A DNA stretch of 64,000 bases from CAYRWR01 sp964428015 (GTDB taxonomy: Bacteria > Spirochaetota > Brevinematia > Brevinematales > CAYRWR01), in NCBI GenBank assembly GCA_964428015.1, contig CAYRWR010000017.1, positions 1 to 64,000 of the forward strand. The letters run 5' to 3'. The translations under genes and the position numbers were made by a program. The notes below the pieces were generated by a model. It was not told the DNA's origin and searched no databases. It was given only the letters and a program-made list of their open reading frames with translations. Below, one piece after another: positions 41,559-49,775 of this stretch (positions are counted from its first letter, which is position 1; every line of letters begins with the position of its first letter).

Positions 41559-43346
41559 CTAGGCCCGTTTGATAGCATTGAATTTACAAGCTTCATAACA
41601 TTCGCCGCACTTGATACACTTGGACGCGTCAATCAGGTGAGGCTGGCGGCGTTCTCCGGAAATACAGCTGACCGGGCAGCGGCGGGCACACAGGGTACAA
41701 CCGATACAGTTTTCAGTGATTACGGAATAGGTGACCAGATCTTTACATTTACCGGACTGACACTGACCCTTCTCAATATGTTCGATGTACTCTTCTTTAA
41801 AATACTTAATGGTGGAGATAGCCGGATTGGGAGCAGTCTGGCCCAGTCCGCACAGACTGGCCCGGTTCATGGCTTCTCCGATCTGGGCGATACGGTCCAG
41901 GTCTTCCATTTTACCCTTGCCTTTGGAGATGTCATCCAGAATGCCGTGGAGCTGTTTGCCTCCGATGCGGCAGGGTGCGCACTTTCCGCAGGATTCATCC
42001 ACACTGAATTCCAGGTAGAATTTAGCGATATCGACCATACAGTCATCTTCATCCATGACGATCAGACCGCCTGATCCCATAATAGAGCCTAGTTTTCCCA
42101 GGTTTTCATAATCAATGGGGACATCCAGAAATTCAGGGGGAATTACTCCACCGGAAGGCCCGCCGGTCTGAGCGGCTTTAAATTTCTTACCATCTTTGAT
42201 TCCTCCCCCGATATCAAAGATGATCTCGCGGAGGGTGGTACCCATAGGTACTTCGATCAACCCGGAGTTATTGATCTTTCCGGTGAGAGCAAAGACTTTG
42301 GTACCGGTGGATGTGGAGGTGCCGATCTTGGAAAACCATTCGCCGCCCTTGAGGATGATCATGGGGATATTAGCCAGGGTCTCCACGTTATTGATCACAG
42401 TGGGTTTACCCCATAGACCTTTTACCGCGGGGAAGGGAGGACGGGGACGGGGCATCCCGCGGTTACCTTCGATAGAGGTTAAGAGAGCGGTTTCTTCACC
42501 ACACACAAATGCTCCCGCGCCCAGGCGAATGTCTATATCAAAAGAGAATCCGCTGCCCAGGATATCTGTACCCAGGAGGCCGTATTCCCGGGCCTGTGCG
42601 ATTGCGTTTTCCAGGCGTTTGATGGCCAGGGGATACTCAGCACGGATGTAGATGAATCCCTGGTGCGCACCGGTACAAAAGGCACCAATAGTCATAGCTT
42701 CCAGAATGGAGTGAGGATCGCCTTCAGCCGTGGAACGGTCCATATAGGCACCGGGGTCGCCTTCATCAGCATTACATACCATGTATTTGACGTCGGATTC
42801 CACATCTTTGGTAAACATCCATTTCTTCCAGGTGGGATATCCGGCACCGCCGCGCCCTCTGATATTGGCTTTTTTCATTTCTTCCAGTACACCGTCCCGG
42901 CCCAGTTCGAACAGGGATTTTTCCAGCGCGGCATAGCCTTCACGGGCTATATACTCTTCTATATTGTCAGGGTCTATGATACCGGAATTTCGCAGCACGA
43001 TACGGTACTGTTTCTGGTAGAATTTCATGTCTTCCACAGAAACGCGGCCCTGGTCTTCTTCCTGTTTATAGAGCAGCCGGTTGACTGTACGGCCTTTTAC
43101 CACATGCTCGCTGATAATCTCCTGTACATCGGTAGGAGACACCTTTACATAGAATGCTTCCTCGGGCATGATCTTGACAATAGGTCCCTGCTCACAAAAG
43201 CCGAAACAGCCGGTCTTGACGATCTGTACGTCCTGTTCCATACCCCGTTTAGCCAGCTCCTGTTTCAGGCCGCTGTAGATTTCCTCAGACTTACTGGATT
43301 CGCAGGCGGTCCCGCCGCATACCAGTATGTAATTCTTATATGCCAT
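41559..43346 (-). CDS. hndC: NAD(P)H-binding flavoprotein subunit HndC of the hydrogenase
   Basis: A 595-residue NuoF-like subunit with three parts. An N-terminal thioredoxin-like [2Fe-2S] domain has CGGTAC and CFGFC. The NuoF core has the FMN and dinucleotide site IRGRGGAGYPTWKKW around 167-181 and the [4Fe-4S] motif ESCGKCAPCRIGG near 475. A C-terminal two-cluster ferredoxin domain has CIGCTLCARRCP and CIKCGECYEACK. It exchanges electrons between NAD(P)H and the clusters leading to HndD, and enzymes of this type may bifurcate electrons with ferredoxin. It starts one base after the hndB stop. Confidence 0.97.
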   Translation of the reverse strand: MAYKNYILVCGGTACESSKSEEIYSGLKQELAKRGMEQDVQIVKTGCFGFCEQGPIVKIMPEEAFYVKVSPTDVQEIISEHVVKGRTVNRLLYKQEEDQGRVSVEDMKFYQKQYRIVLRNSGIIDPDNIEEYIAREGYAALEKSLFELGRDGVLEEMKKANIRGRGGAGYPTWKKWMFTKDVESDVKYMVCNADEGDPGAYMDRSTAEGDPHSILEAMTIGAFCTGAHQGFIYIRAEYPLAIKRLENAIAQAREYGLLGTDILGSGFSFDIDIRLGAGAFVCGEETALLTSIEGNRGMPRPRPPFPAVKGLWGKPTVINNVETLANIPMIILKGGEWFSKIGTSTSTGTKVFALTGKINNSGLIEVPMGTTLREIIFDIGGGIKDGKKFKAAQTGGPSGGVIPPEFLDVPIDYENLGKLGSIMGSGGLIVMDEDDCMVDIAKFYLEFSVDESCGKCAPCRIGGKQLHGILDDISKGKGKMEDLDRIAQIGEAMNRASLCGLGQTAPNPAISTIKYFKEEYIEHIEKGQCQSGKCKDLVTYSVITENCIGCTLCARRCPVSCISGERRQPHLIDASKCIKCGECYEACKFNAIKRA

Positions 43347-43347
43347 G

Positions 43348-43752
43348 TTACTTCCCCTCTGTTTGACCCAGCATGTCTACGCTGGGTTCATCATATACAT
43401 GTTCATTGATGAGACGTTTTTCCAGGACATGTTGTTCCATGATGGCTTTGGCAGTTTCACGGTCTACTTTTCCGTAGAGAGTGACCGGCATTCCGGGTAC
43501 AGTGACCCTGACTGTGGGCTCTACCGCACACAGACCCATACAGCTGGTCTGCTTGATCACCACGTTAGACAAATGATGTTTTTCCACAGAATCCAAAAAA
43601 GCGTCCAGGGCTTCCTTGGCACCGGCCGCGATACCGCAGGTGGACATACCCACTACGATTTCCACGGTCTTGCCTTCGCTTTCCCGCTTCTGTATCTCGG
43701 TACGTTTTGTATCTCTTAATTTTCTCAGTTCTTCCAATGTCATCTTTGGCAT
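43348..43752 (-). CDS. hndB: [2Fe-2S] ferredoxin-like subunit HndB
   Basis: A 134-residue thioredoxin-like ferredoxin. The cluster Cys residues lie in GMSTCGIAAGAKEAL and TSCMGLCAVEP. It carries electrons between hydrogenase subunits and matches HndB of NADP-reducing hydrogenases. The N-terminal helix (MTLEELRKLRDTKRTEIQK) is typical. The gene sits between the ATP-binding protein and hndC in tight order with a GGAGG site. Confidence 0.93.
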   Translation of the reverse strand: MPKMTLEELRKLRDTKRTEIQKRESEGKTVEIVVGMSTCGIAAGAKEALDAFLDSVEKHHLSNVVIKQTSCMGLCAVEPTVRVTVPGMPVTLYGKVDRETAKAIMEQHVLEKRLINEHVYDEPSVDMLGQTEGK

Positions 43753-43768
43753 GTATATCCTCCCTTTT

Positions 43769-44305
43769 TCAAAGGTCCTCTTCCAGAGAACGTAAATATT
43801 GCCGGGCCAGGCTCAGCGAATCACCGCTGTCCAGATCTCCCAGATTATCCAGCAGGTCACTTTTTGTTACGGAATAATATCCCTGGTCTTTGGCATGGCT
43901 GAATTTCAGCTCATAGTCAGCTTCATGCAGCATAAGAGCCAGGACGGTACCGGGTATATCTCCCAGTGGCGGGCAGTCCCAATGAGAACTGTCAAAGGAA
44001 GCATGTATTGAAGTTCCGAAGTCTTTCTCAGAACTGATCTCAAACATTCCCCCGCCGGCTTCTGCCGCCTGTTTAAAAAAAGGCAGACCCAGACCTACTT
44101 TACGTTGACTATGCTTCTTACCATCGCTGTAAAAGGGGTCCAGAGCCTTGGCCAGTTCTGCCTCATCCATCCCCTTTCCGTCATCTCCTATGTAAACATC
44201 CAGCCGGCCGTCTTTCTGTCTGATATCCACGGTCACGTTGGTCGCACCTGCTTCTATCGAATTCTGAACCGCGTCCAGAAGATAATCCGCCAGGCTGTGA
44301 TGCAT
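43769..44305 (-). CDS. Stand-alone HATPase (GHKL) ATP-binding protein in hydrogenase operon
   Basis: A 178-residue protein with a GHKL ATPase domain over about residues 1-110: N-box LDAVQNSIEAG, G1 box IGDDGKGMDEAE, and G2 box KVGLGLPFFKQAAEAGGG. It has no dimerisation histidine and no sensor, so it is neither a full histidine kinase nor clearly an anti-sigma factor. The C-terminal 60 residues are helical. Proteins of this type are encoded between hndA and hndB in several anaerobes and their role is unknown. The ATG overlaps the hndA stop by one base, so synthesis is coupled to the hydrogenase. Confidence 0.88.
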   Translation of the reverse strand: MHHSLADYLLDAVQNSIEAGATNVTVDIRQKDGRLDVYIGDDGKGMDEAELAKALDPFYSDGKKHSQRKVGLGLPFFKQAAEAGGGMFEISSEKDFGTSIHASFDSSHWDCPPLGDIPGTVLALMLHEADYELKFSHAKDQGYYSVTKSDLLDNLGDLDSGDSLSLARQYLRSLEEDL

Positions 44306-44790
44306 CAGTTACCCTGATACTTGGCGATTATTCCTGCCAGTTCTTTTTTAGTGAGCCGGCCGTAAACCTCGCCATTAATGGTCATAACCGGAGCCAGTCC
44401 GCAGCACCCAACACAGCGTACCGCTTCCAGAGAAAACTGCTTATCCTTGGTGATACCGTTCACCGGGAGGTCCAGTAATTCTTCCAGACCCTGGATGATA
44501 TCTTCCCCACCTTTGAGGTAGCAGGCTGTACCCATACACACAGAAATACGGTGCTTTCCGGGTTCTTTGAGTTTAAACAGGTGATAAAAGGTCAGCACCC
44601 CATAAATCTTAGCCAGAGGTGTCTTAAGCTGGCGGGAGAGTTCCAGCGCTACTTCCCGAGGAAGATAGCCATATTCCTCCTGCACCCTATGCAGGATCAT
44701 GATGAGGTTGCCCTCTTTTTCCTTCCACTGCTTTATGTATTCCTGGAGAGCGGGAGAAAACTGGACTTCCTGTTCTTTGGTACTGAACAT
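44305..44790 (-). CDS. hndA: NuoE-like [2Fe-2S] subunit HndA
   Basis: A 161-residue NuoE-type subunit. ATG 44790 is chosen because GGAGG lies upstream; twelve codons in the longer frame lack a site. The four cluster cysteines are in CMGTACYLKG and CVGCCGLAPV, around residues 87 and 128. The N-terminal helical part (LIMILHRVQEEYGYLPREV) is typical of NuoE. It transfers electrons between NAD(P)H and HndC. It is the first gene of the hnd operon, behind a long leader with palindromic sites. Confidence 0.95.
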   Translation of the reverse strand: MFSTKEQEVQFSPALQEYIKQWKEKEGNLIMILHRVQEEYGYLPREVALELSRQLKTPLAKIYGVLTFYHLFKLKEPGKHRISVCMGTACYLKGGEDIIQGLEELLDLPVNGITKDKQFSLEAVRCVGCCGLAPVMTINGEVYGRLTKKELAGIIAKYQGN

Positions 44791-44847
44791 ATTTGCCTCC
44801 TGACGGCAGATATTGACGTGTTTCACTAGACTAACAATGGTGCATTT

Positions 44848-44863
44848 TTATAACTAGTTACAA
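44848..44863. promoter_or_regulatory. Second palindrome in the hnd leader
   Basis: TTATAACTAGTTACAA is palindromic except for one position pair, with a perfect TAACTAGTTA core. It lies about 25 bases downstream of the predicted transcription start and could be a second operator. Confidence 0.45.
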
Positions 44864-44874
44864 TTAAAACTTTC

Positions 44875-44892
44875 TAGTGATTTTTTTCACAA
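44875..44892. promoter_or_regulatory. Rex-like operator of the hnd operon
   Basis: On the minus strand the sequence reads TTGTGA, six A, TCACTA, against the Rex consensus TTGTGAAnnnnTTCACAA. It overlaps the predicted transcription start. Rex represses such genes at low NADH/NAD+ and releases at high NADH, which would suit an NAD(P)H-linked hydrogenase. Confidence 0.6.
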
Positions 44893-44894
44893 GT

Positions 44895-44923
44895 AGTATA
44901 GCACAACCTGTCGGAAAATGCAA
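44895..44923 (-). promoter_or_regulatory. Promoter of the hnd operon
   Basis: On the minus strand TTGCAT and TATACT are separated by 17 bases. The leader to the hndA start is about 98 bases. Confidence 0.75.
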
Positions 44924-44978
44924 TATATTTATATCTTCCATTATGAGATGAAAATTATCATCTCCTTTCCATCATTTC

Positions 44979-45007
44979 TTGTGAGAAATCCTGCTTCTTT
45001 CTACAAT
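44979..45007 (+). promoter_or_regulatory. Candidate promoter of nadE
   Basis: TTGTGA and TACAAT are separated by 17 bases; the nadE start is 28 bases downstream. Confidence 0.55.
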
Positions 45008-45035
45008 TATAAGTATCAAAACAGAAGAGGCTGGT

Positions 45036-46772
45036 ATGAGACGCTTACGGATAGCCCTGGTCCAGGAAAACTTCAAGGTGGGAGATATCCCTGGCAATAA
45101 ACAGCGCATCATCGACGGTATCCGCCGGGCCGCCTCGGAACAGGCCGACATCGTCCTTTTACCGGAGCTGGCCCTCACCGGCTACCCCCCCGAAGACCTG
45201 GTTTACAAACCACGCTTTCTGGAGGAGAACCGCCTGGCCCTGCAGGAGATCCGTGAAGCTACCCAAGAGCTGGATATCCTGTCCCTGGTGGGCTTCATCC
45301 ACCGGGATGAGGATATTTACAATGCCGTGGCCCTGCTGCACCGGGGACAGGTCATCGATATCTATCACAAAATCTTCCTCCCCAACTACGGGGTATTTGA
45401 TGAGAAGCGCTACTTCCAATCGGGTGACAGCGTCCCGGTCTACACCTATAAGGGCGTGAAGATCGGCGTGAACATCTGCGAGGATATCTGGTATCCCAAC
45501 GGCCCGGGGCATTTCCAGGCCATTGCCGGGGGTGCCGAGCTCATCCTCAATATCAGCGCCTCCCCTTACCATCTGGGGAAACAGGACTACCGGGAGCGTA
45601 TGTACAGCGCCCGCTCCGGGGATGACCTGGCCCTCTTAGTCAACTGTAATCTGGTGGGCGGACAGGACGAGCTGGTGTTTGACGGCTGCTCCACGGTATA
45701 TGACAGCCAGGGCCGTCTCATCGGCAGACTGGCGGCTTTTGCCCGTGATTTCCAGGTATTTGACCTTAATGTGAGCGCGGTATTCCGTCACCGTCTCAAG
45801 GACATCCGCCGCCGGGAAAATATACTGCATACTGAATGCCCCTTCGGCCTCCGCCATATAGAGATACCCACAGAAGAAAAAGCCCTGCCGGCCACACCCT
45901 TTAGGACTCCACAGATACACCCCCTCCCCGACCCCGTGGAAAGCATGTACCGGGCGCTGGTACTGGGTACAGCCGACTATGTCAATAAAAACGGTTTCAA
46001 AGAAGTCATCATCGCCATCTCAGGGGGCATCGACAGCGCCCTGGTAGCCGCCATCGCGGTGGACGCCCTGGGCAAAGACCGGGTGAGGGGCATCTATATG
46101 CCCACCCGCTACTCCGCGGATATCTCCGGTACAGACGCACAGGGACTATGTGACAACCTGGGTATACCCCTGCTCAACCTGTCCATCCAGGACTTGTTCG
46201 AACAGTACCTGGCTAAGTTTCAGCCTGTTTTTAAAGACCTGCCCTTCAACACCGCGGAAGAAAACCTGCAGTCCCGTATCCGGGGCAATATCGTGATGGC
46301 CCTGTCCAATAAATTCAACTACCTGGTGCTCACCACCGGCAACAAAAGCGAAATGTCCACCGGCTACGCCACCCTTTACGGCGACATGGCGGGAGGTTTC
46401 GCGGTGATCAAGGATGTGCTCAAGACCCAGGTCTACGCCCTTAGTGAGTATGTCAACCGGGAACATGAGATCATCCCCCGCCGTATCATCGACCGACCCC
46501 CCTCGGCTGAACTCAGACCTGATCAGAAGGATACCGACTCCCTGCCCCCCTATGATGTGCTGGACCGCATCATCCGTGAATACGTAGAGGAAGATATCCC
46601 CCTGCAGGAGCTCATGGAAAATGTGGGTGACCCGGAACTGGTCCAGCGCGTAGTCCGTCTCATTGATCTCAATGAGTACAAACGGCGTCAGGCCCCTCCC
46701 GGAGTGAAGATCTCCCCCCGGGCCTTTGGACGGGATAGGCGCATGCCCATTACCAATGGGTATAGAAGTTAG
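45036..46772 (+). CDS. nadE: Glutamine-dependent NAD+ synthetase
   Basis: A 578-residue two-domain enzyme that amidates nicotinate adenine dinucleotide to NAD+, the last step of NAD synthesis. The N-terminal nitrilase-like glutaminase domain carries the complete triad Glu44 (LPELALTG), Lys112 (YHKIFLP) and Cys148 (NICEDIWYP). The C-terminal synthetase domain has the ATP pyrophosphatase loop AISGGIDSALVAAIA near residue 328, and TTGNKSEMSTGYATLYGDMAGG. Length is normal for the glutamine-dependent form. It diverges from the hnd operon, so NAD supply and NAD(P)H use share an intergenic region. Base composition is GC-rich. Confidence 0.97.
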   Translation: MRRLRIALVQENFKVGDIPGNKQRIIDGIRRAASEQADIVLLPELALTGYPPEDLVYKPRFLEENRLALQEIREATQELDILSLVGFIHRDEDIYNAVALLHRGQVIDIYHKIFLPNYGVFDEKRYFQSGDSVPVYTYKGVKIGVNICEDIWYPNGPGHFQAIAGGAELILNISASPYHLGKQDYRERMYSARSGDDLALLVNCNLVGGQDELVFDGCSTVYDSQGRLIGRLAAFARDFQVFDLNVSAVFRHRLKDIRRRENILHTECPFGLRHIEIPTEEKALPATPFRTPQIHPLPDPVESMYRALVLGTADYVNKNGFKEVIIAISGGIDSALVAAIAVDALGKDRVRGIYMPTRYSADISGTDAQGLCDNLGIPLLNLSIQDLFEQYLAKFQPVFKDLPFNTAEENLQSRIRGNIVMALSNKFNYLVLTTGNKSEMSTGYATLYGDMAGGFAVIKDVLKTQVYALSEYVNREHEIIPRRIIDRPPSAELRPDQKDTDSLPPYDVLDRIIREYVEEDIPLQELMENVGDPELVQRVVRLIDLNEYKRRQAPPGVKISPRAFGRDRRMPITNGYRS

Positions 46773-46809
46773 TCAAAAGTCGAAAGTCCTGAGTCGGAAA
46801 GAAGATATT

Positions 46810-48039
46810 TTAGTAATCAAAAAAAAGCTTCAATTCCAGGTTATTTGGATCCAAAGTTTGGATTTCCTCCCGGGAAATATGAGGTGTGGTAAAATCCCAA
46901 CCAGGATATATCTCACGGTAATAATCCGGCCAGACTGTCGGTGTAGACAGGTATTTTCTGACAAACGGCAGGAAATATGCATTCGAAATCAGACAGCCTT
47001 GGGTGTTATTCTGATCAGTACTCTCCAGGATTTTCCGGTAAATTGCCCTCAGCCTTAGTTCCAGCTTTAGGATATTGAATACCTTGAGATCAAAAACCCG
47101 GCCCCATTCGGGGTGACTATGCAGAGCTAGCACCTCTTCACGAGATAGCGAAATCAATATTGAGGCTTGCAGCCATAACCGGCAAGCCATAGCTGTAGCG
47201 GTATCTATGAACCCATAGTCCAGGGAGCGGACCAGACCTTTATATTGTCTTTCCTCCAGGGAAGGACGAAAATCCTGGAATTTATCCACAAAAACTCCCC
47301 CGGTGATCAACTGGACTGTCATTTCCAAATCCAGCATCTGATGATAAATCCAGGTTGAGGTAATATATCTCTGGTCGATATCGAAATAGTCAGAAGAAAT
47401 CCGGTTGTAAGACCCAGGACGTTCAAAAAAAGCCGGTATGAAGCCATTCATCATCCCCCATACAAAGGGATCCAGTTTCTGGGAATCATATCCCAGATTA
47501 CCGTTTTTATCCGTAATAGATTTTCGGACTAATTGAAGATCAAATGGAAAATTTTGATTGCTAGAAATCGTCAATTCCTTATATGCCATCTCCACTTTCT
47601 GGTGCAAAGTCTTATACATAAACTTAAGATAGCTGTCCTGTTGAGGTGGGATTTTCGGGGAGATCCTTTTTACCAGTAAAACTGAATCCCCGTTATTCAT
47701 AAATATATAGGGGGTATGATATAGACTTAAGAGATAACTGGCATTCATCAATTTCCCGCTGAAAAAATTCTGGTACTCGTTATGCATTCTGTCTATAACT
47801 CTGGGAAGATCAGACAGCAACTTCCCCGCCATCCAGACCACCGCGGCGTCCTGGGAATGGACCAGGCTGTCTATCATAGCCAGATGATAAAACAATTCAG
47901 GTTTACCTTCACTGCGGGCATACAAAGAGGTGAGCTTTTTTTCGGTTTGCTGGACCACAGATTCAGGAGAAGCGGGCTTTAGCGTAGAAATACATCCGCT
48001 TAATACCAAAAATAGGATCAGGATAGTAAATTTGTTCAT
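46810..48039 (-). CDS. Lipoprotein of unknown function
   Basis: A 409-residue lipoprotein (lipobox VLSGC) behind GGGGAGCGG. The mature chain is mainly helical with many aromatic residues (LFYHLAMIDSLVHSQDAAVVWMAG; YITSTWIYHQMLDLEMTVQL; TATAMACRLWLQASILISL). No family, repeat or active-site motif was recognised. It faces nadE tail to tail and is monocistronic. A structural or helical-bundle role in the envelope is possible but not shown. Confidence 0.65.
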   Translation of the reverse strand: MNKFTILILFLVLSGCISTLKPASPESVVQQTEKKLTSLYARSEGKPELFYHLAMIDSLVHSQDAAVVWMAGKLLSDLPRVIDRMHNEYQNFFSGKLMNASYLLSLYHTPYIFMNNGDSVLLVKRISPKIPPQQDSYLKFMYKTLHQKVEMAYKELTISSNQNFPFDLQLVRKSITDKNGNLGYDSQKLDPFVWGMMNGFIPAFFERPGSYNRISSDYFDIDQRYITSTWIYHQMLDLEMTVQLITGGVFVDKFQDFRPSLEERQYKGLVRSLDYGFIDTATAMACRLWLQASILISLSREEVLALHSHPEWGRVFDLKVFNILKLELRLRAIYRKILESTDQNNTQGCLISNAYFLPFVRKYLSTPTVWPDYYREIYPGWDFTTPHISREEIQTLDPNNLELKLFFDY

Positions 48040-48123
48040 TTCCGCTCCCCTTTTTCTAATTATTGTATATTAAATAAGTTTAACATACAGTTGAGTCACT
48101 CATCACTTCCAGTATACTGATTT

Positions 48124-48507
48124 TCAGGGCTTTGGTTTGAATAGCAGAAGCTCCAGATCCGGGATGACCCTAAAATGCTTTTCATTGGCAGTACACAAAG
48201 TCAGGCCGTTTTCCATTGCCGTAGCCGCGATGATCGCGTCTCCCGCTCTCAGGCCGTTAGATAAAGTGAATTCTTCCACATAGATCAAAGCACGGTGGCC
48301 GATATTCTCCGTCAACGGCAGGACCTTGATATCCAGGTCCTGAATAAACCGTTGGATTATCCTGTGCTGCTCTTTATTTTCGGCACATTGCAGAAGTTCC
48401 ATATAGGTCTGCACTGAAACCGCCCGGGATTCCAGGTTTTCGATTAATTCCGCCGCACGAGCATTCCCCCGCTGTACCCAGATCAGGACATCGGTATCAA
48501 TCAACAT
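48124..48507 (-). CDS. PIN-domain toxin (VapC type)
   Basis: A 127-residue PIN ribonuclease toxin. The conserved acidic residues are present: Asp4/Asp6 in LIDTDVLIW, Glu38 in TYMELLQC, and Asp in LRAGDAIIAATA near 90, followed by LCTANEKHF. These coordinate Mg2+ for cleavage of RNA, in known cases often initiator tRNA or rRNA. The start overlaps the antitoxin frame by 11 bases. The pair is autoregulated from an upstream operator. The target RNA is not known. Confidence 0.92.
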   Translation of the reverse strand: MLIDTDVLIWVQRGNARAAELIENLESRAVSVQTYMELLQCAENKEQHRIIQRFIQDLDIKVLPLTENIGHRALIYVEEFTLSNGLRAGDAIIAATAMENGLTLCTANEKHFRVIPDLELLLFKPKP

Positions 48508-48742
48508 TATAGCGTCCGCCCCTGAGGTCTTGCATCATTTCACCCACGCTTTTTTCCGTCTCAGATTGATACATGGAAAAAAATGGATGCTCTGAAACTT
48601 TACAATTACTCTTTTTCCCATTCAGGGGAATGATGGCTGCCTTTTCCTTCCCATGGTACAACAGGGTCACATTCTCATTCCGGTCCAGGGCCTGGATGAT
48701 CTCGTTCATCTTACTGCGCAGATTGACTACGTTGGTTTTCAT
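48497..48742 (-). CDS. Phd/YefM-like antitoxin
   Basis: An 81-residue antitoxin. The N-terminal 45 residues have the Phd/YefM pattern (NVVNLRSKMNEIIQALDRNENVTLLYHGKEKAAIIPL), a dimeric DNA-binding fold. The flexible tail (about 50-81) should wrap the toxin. It binds the operator upstream and neutralises the PIN toxin encoded immediately downstream. GGAGG lies 7 bases before the ATG. Confidence 0.88.
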   Translation of the reverse strand: MKTNVVNLRSKMNEIIQALDRNENVTLLYHGKEKAAIIPLNGKKSNCKVSEHPFFSMYQSETEKSVGEMMQDLRGGRYNVD

Positions 48743-48757
48743 TTACGGCCTCCAATG

Positions 48758-48776
48758 TGTATATAGTAAGTATACA
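48758..48776. promoter_or_regulatory. Toxin-antitoxin operator
   Basis: TGTATA and TATACA half-sites are separated by 7 bases and overlap the -10 box of the promoter, as expected for autorepression by the antitoxin complex. Confidence 0.7.
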
Positions 48777-48797
48777 TATCGTTTTGTGCTGTGTCAA
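48769..48797 (-). promoter_or_regulatory. Promoter of the toxin-antitoxin operon
   Basis: On the minus strand a perfect TTGACA and TATACT are separated by 17 bases, ending 27 bases before the antitoxin start. Confidence 0.85.
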
Positions 48798-48926
48798 TAT
48801 CCGAAAGTAATTTTAATTTCCCGTGTATCCAGCCCTTCCGGCATACTAACAGCTTATCCTGGCCTTTGCACCTGGATTTCAGGACTTTGAGGCCGGTCAC
48901 AGTGTGTTTTTTTCTAAGGTCTTCGG

Positions 48927-48965
48927 TTACCGCATAATCTCCAGATCTAGGATGATCCTGAAGTG
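48927..48965 (-). pseudogene. Relic of a second PIN toxin (C-terminal end only)
   Basis: The minus strand encodes HFRIILDLEIMR and a stop, matching the toxin's own C-terminal HFRVIPDLELLL closely, with similar DNA on both sides of the codons. The rest of the gene is missing. It lies beyond the antitoxin promoter and looks like the leftover of a duplicated or deleted toxin-antitoxin locus. Confidence 0.55.
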
Positions 48966-48972
48966 ATGACCT

Positions 48973-49554
48973 TTAATTCTTCTGTATGGAATTGGTAACA
49001 ATAGAATGTCTGATTGACCCGATCACCTTATAAAACCCGGTCTTACCTTTATTCAGATTTTTCTCATCAATCCCGTGCAGGGTTATCAACAGCAGACCTT
49101 TTTCCATTTCTCCCAGGAACTGCAGCTGGCGGGAGCCATCCTTCTGATCGTGGTATTCCAGCAGCGAAGTCCGTGTGAAAACTATACCGGGATAATTAAT
49201 TTTAGCAGGGATCTCGGTAACTGCCAGGAGAGGATTCTCCGATTGAAAATAGGCGACGCCGGTATCCATAAAATAAAGGGTCAGGTTGGTGACCCCAGCA
49301 GGCATAGGCAGTACCTTGGCGTCTACATAATAATCCAGGAACTTTTCGGACTTGACAGGAAACACCAGAAAATCCCGGTGATAACCCTCGGTAAAGTGTG
49401 TGTTCTGCATATAACCCGGAGGGACTTTCAGTGCTATCTCACCAAATACGCCGTTCCATCGGTAAACGGTACCCGCTTTATGTATATCAGCAAACAGTGG
49501 GGTTATATATACCTGGATAAGAATAAATATCAGGACCAAAATTTTCCATTTCAT
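48973..49554 (-). CDS. Exported protein of unknown function
   Basis: A 193-residue protein with signal peptide KWKILVLIFILIQVYITPLFA. The mature part is mainly beta (GEIALKVPPGYMQNTHFTEG; VTNLTLYFMDTGVAYF; QLQFLGEMEKGLLLITLHG) and could be a periplasmic sandwich domain. A GGGAG site lies about 10 bases before the ATG. No family was recognised and no operon partner is present. Confidence 0.6.
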   Translation of the reverse strand: MKWKILVLIFILIQVYITPLFADIHKAGTVYRWNGVFGEIALKVPPGYMQNTHFTEGYHRDFLVFPVKSEKFLDYYVDAKVLPMPAGVTNLTLYFMDTGVAYFQSENPLLAVTEIPAKINYPGIVFTRTSLLEYHDQKDGSRQLQFLGEMEKGLLLITLHGIDEKNLNKGKTGFYKVIGSIRHSIVTNSIQKN

Positions 49555-49718
49555 ACATTTTTCTCCCAGCTATCTCAAATAATTTCCATATTCACACAAA
49601 AATGGGATTTTAAGTAAATACCTGTTTTTCAATCATAATATTATCCTTCTCACTGGATACTGTCAATCCTGCAGCTCCGGAGGTGCTTTTCTACTTTTTT
49701 AACTTTCAGCTGTTTCAA

Positions 49719-49747
49719 TTGCCTTTCCCCCCCATATATGTTAAACT
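49719..49747 (+). promoter_or_regulatory. Candidate promoter of purC
   Basis: TTGCCT and TAAACT are separated by 17 bases, 28 bases before the purC start. Confidence 0.5.
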
Positions 49748-49775
49748 TTATGTCAACAATACAGGGAGAAATGCC

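Noticed and set aside
42663..43409. Plus-strand frame of 248 codons within hndC
   Set aside because: Antisense to a certain gene, with phenylalanine-rich shadow composition.
46771..46797. Short direct repeats of an AGTC-type unit after nadE
   Set aside because: Only a few imperfect copies over 25 bases. Too short to call a functional repeat or CRISPR.
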